Positions 61,954 through 64,000 of a stretch of 64,000 nucleotides of DNA are shown here, piece by piece. The stretch lies in NCBI GenBank assembly GCA_037953625.1, contig CM075656.1, positions 61,461,001 to 61,525,000 on the forward strand. Reading direction: 5' to 3'. The notes under the pieces are model-generated. The model saw nothing but the letters and a program-made list of their open reading frames with translations. It searched no databases and was not told the DNA's origin. The DNA comes from Crotalaria pallida (lineage: Eukaryota; Streptophyta; Magnoliopsida; Fabales; Fabaceae). Position 1 is the stretch's first letter. Each line of letters opens with the position of its first letter. Made by a program: the position numbers and the translations under genes.

Positions 61954-64000
61954 TACACTTGTTAGAACCTCCAAGGACGCATGCTACACCCTCTACGTCC
62001 CATGGGGTACCAAGCAATGTTTAGGATCATTCTAATGGTTCTTATAAGTCCTTATACACATTCCTAGACCATTCTAAGCCTTTAGAATACTCTCTTAACC
62101 ATTCTACACTTGTTAGAACCTCCAACGACTCATGCTACACCCTCTACGTCCCTTGGGGTACCAAGCAATGTTTAGGATCATTCTAATGGTTCTTATAGGT
62201 CCTAATACACATTCCTAGACCATTCTAAGCCTTTAGAATACTCTCTTAACCATTCTACACTTGTTAGAACCTCCAAGGACGCATGCTACACCCTCTACGT
62301 CCCATGGGGTACCAAGCAATGTTTAGGATCATTCTAATGGTTCTTATAAGTCCTTATACACATTCCTAGACCATTCTAAGCCTTTAGAATACTCTCTTAA
62401 CCATTCTACACTTGTTAGAACCTCCAAGGACGCATGCTACACCCTCTACGTCCCTTGGGGTACCAAGCAATGTTTAGGATCATTCTAATGGTTCTTATAA
62501 GTCCTAATACACATTCCTAGACCATTCTATGCCTTTAGAATACTCTCTTAACCATTCTAAACTTGTTAGAACCTCCAAGGACTCATGCTACACCCTCTAC
62601 GTCCCTTGGTGTACCAAGCAATGTTTAGGATCATACTAATGGTTCTTCTAAGTCCTAATACACATTCCTAGACCATTCTAAGCCTTTAGAATACTCTCTT
62701 AACCATTATACACTTGTTAGAACGTCCAAGGACTCATCCTACACTCTCTACGTCCATTAGGGTACCAAGCAATGTTTAGGATCATTCTAAACGTACGTAT
62801 ATGTCTTAATACACATTCCTAGACCATTCTAACCCTTTAGATTACTCTCTTAACCATTCTACACTTGTTAGAACCTCCAAGGACTCATGCTACACCCTCT
62901 ACGTCCCTTGGGGTACCAAGCAATGTTTAGGATCATTCTAATGGTTCTTATAAGTCCCAATACACATTCCTAGACCATTCTAAGCCTTTAGAATACTCTC
63001 TTAACCATTCTACACATGGTAGAACCTCCAAGGACTCATGCTACACCATCTATGTCCCTTGGGGTACCAAGCAATGTTTAGGATCGTTCAAATGGTTCTT
63101 ATATGTCCTAATACACATTCCTAGACCATTCTAAGCCTTTAGAATACTCTCATAACCATTCTACACTTGTTAGAACCTCCAAGGACTCATGTTACACCCT
63201 CTACGTCCCATGGGGTACCATGCAATGTTTAGGATCATTCTAATGGTTCTTCTAAGTCCTAATACACATTCCTAGACCATTCTAAGCCTTTAGAATACTT
63301 TCTTAACCATTCTACACTTGTTAGAACCTCCAACGACTCATGCTACACCCTCTACGTCCCTTGGGGTACCAAGCAATGTTTAGGATCATTCTAATGGTTC
63401 TTATAAGTCCTAATACACATTCCTAGACCATTCTAAGCCTTTAGAATACTCTCTTAACCATTCTACACTTGTTAGAACCTCCAAGGACGCATGCTACCCC
63501 CTCTACGTCCCTTGGGGTACCAAGCAATGTTTAGGATCATTCTAATAGTTCTTATAAGTCCTTATACACATTCCTCGACCATTCTAAGCCTTTAGAATAC
63601 TCTCATAACCATTCTACACTTGTTAGAAGCTCCAAGGACTCATGCTACACCCTCTACGTCCCTTGGGGTACCAAGCAATGTTTAGGATCATTCTAATGGT
63701 TCTTATAAGTCCTAATACATATTCCTAGACCATTCTAAGCCTTTAGAATACTCTCTTAACCATTCTACACTTGTTAGAACCTCCAAGGACGCATGCTACA
63801 CCCTTTACGTCCCTTGGGGTACCAAGCAATGTTTAGGATCATTCTAATAGTTCTTATAAGTCCTTATACACATTCCTCGACCATTCTAAGCCTTTAGAAT
63901 ACTCTCATAACCATTCTACACTTGTTAGAACCTCCAAGGACTCATGCTACACCCTCTACGTCCCTTGGGGTACCAAGCAATGTTTAGGATCATTCTAATG
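61954..64000 (+). repeat. Domain 6: K-rich 151-bp monomers, no complete HOR
   Basis: About 13.5 monomers to the window end. K monomers with CCCATGG and CCTTATAC occur at 61954-62104 and 62256-62406, separated by a CCAACGACTC monomer with CTTATAGGTCC. A K monomer with an ATTCTATGCC tail, H (62558-62708) and F (62709-62859) then repeat the order seen in domain 4. J (63011), C with ACCATGCAATG (63162) and a CCAACGACTC monomer follow in the order seen near 58.3-58.7 kb. Alternating K and CTACGTCCCTTGG monomers lead to the edge. The last monomer is cut by the window. Confidence 0.82.

Larger units (their letters stand above)
1..64000 (+). repeat. 151-bp satellite DNA array, whole window
   Basis: The entire window is one head-to-tail satellite array. 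Successive copies of the start word TACACTTGTT lie 151 bp apart, or 159 bp in a variant class (starts at 1, 152, 311, 462, 621, 772). I saw no inverted monomer, no spacer and no inserted element. GC is about 40% in 311-461, with twice as many C (41) as G (20) on this strand. Since 151 leaves remainder 1 on division by 3, the reading frame rotates with each monomer, and the recurring TAG and TAA words close every frame; the array is non-coding. Such arrays are known from centromeres and subtelomeric or interstitial heterochromatin in plants and animals. Placing this one at a centromere is inference. The array runs off both window ends. Confidence 0.98.

Noticed and set aside
61954..62557. 302-bp dimer HOR at the start of domain 6
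   Set aside because: Only the first monomer of the dimer (61954-62104 and 62256-62406) repeats; the second monomers differ in type, so a true two-monomer HOR is not supported.
1..64000. CRISPR array
   Set aside because: Units are 151/159 bp and contiguous, with no unique spacers between short repeats, no cas genes and a eukaryotic satellite structure.
1..64000. Telomeric repeat, because TTTAGG occurs in most monomers
   Set aside because: The word occurs about once per monomer as GTTTAGGATC and never as tandem TTTAGGG, so it is chance similarity.
1..64000. Ribosomal spacer or 5S rRNA tandem array
   Set aside because: No conserved rRNA or polymerase III promoter box is recognisable in the monomer, and 151 bp leaves no room for a 120-bp 5S gene plus spacer with this sequence.
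1..64000. LTR or other transposon origin of the large duplicates
   Set aside because: No terminal inverted repeats, target-site duplications, polypurine tract, primer-binding site or transposase/reverse-transcriptase coding potential was seen. The 1.7-11 kb repeats consist entirely of satellite monomers.
1..64000. Assignment to a named satellite or species
   Set aside because: I do not recognise the monomer. A plant centromere is plausible from unit length and organisation, but the sequence alone does not let me name the organism.

Overview
The whole 64 kb window is tandemly repeated satellite DNA. I found no supportable protein-coding gene, RNA gene, transposon or other single-copy sequence. 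The basic unit is a 151-bp monomer of about 40% GC (61 of 151 bases in 311-461), repeated head to tail in one orientation about 420 times. A second length class of 159 bp differs by a perfect 8-bp tandem duplication inside the monomer. Both window edges fall within the array, so the true array is longer. A monomer close to nucleosome length, a uniform orientation, higher-order repeats and no inserted elements are typical of centromeric or other heterochromatic satellites in eukaryotes. A flowering plant is plausible, but I do not recognise this satellite and cannot name the organism.

The interest lies in the layered higher-order repeat (HOR) structure. I named monomer types by diagnostic bases (A, B, C, B', C', D, E, F, G, H, F' in order across 1-1685; J, K, L elsewhere). 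Monomers are numbered from the word TACAC(T/A)TG; this phase is arbitrary.

Domain 1 (1-15903) is built on an 11-monomer HOR of exactly 1685 bp (8 x 151 + 3 x 159). Intact copies start at 1, 1686, 12534 and 14219. Between them lie 3-, 9-, 12- and 15-monomer length variants, as expected from unequal exchange in monomer register. Domain 2 (15904-38194) is made from related monomers but is organised by a large segmental duplication: about 13.33-22.39 kb recurs at about 22.95-33.84 kb and in part at about 33.94-37.4 kb. Smaller nested duplications of 1525, 763 and 310 bp lie inside it.

Near 38.2 kb the array changes character. The 159-bp class stops, and new monomer types with GACGCATG or GACACATG begin. 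Domain 3 (38195-41721) is a transition zone with a 179-bp chimeric monomer formed at a 6-bp microhomology. Domain 4 (41722-56217) carries a 21-monomer HOR of 3171 bp with a 24-monomer (3624 bp) version; the two alternate as a 45-monomer, 6795-bp superunit. Domain 5 (56218-61953) is a 19-monomer, 2868-bp unit in two almost identical copies. Domain 6 (61954-64000) is related sequence without a complete long HOR.

At the base level, most monomers carry a perfect 7-bp inverted repeat, a second dyad over a conserved KpnI site (GGTACC) and an 8-bp palindrome. One recurrent monomer class (F/F') replaces that palindrome with a block containing ACGTACGT. F-type monomers occur in every domain up to the 62.7 kb region, although the two domain sets otherwise have private markers. 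This is the best candidate for a functional motif. All repeat relations come from reading and coordinate arithmetic on diagnostic bases, not from a computed alignment.
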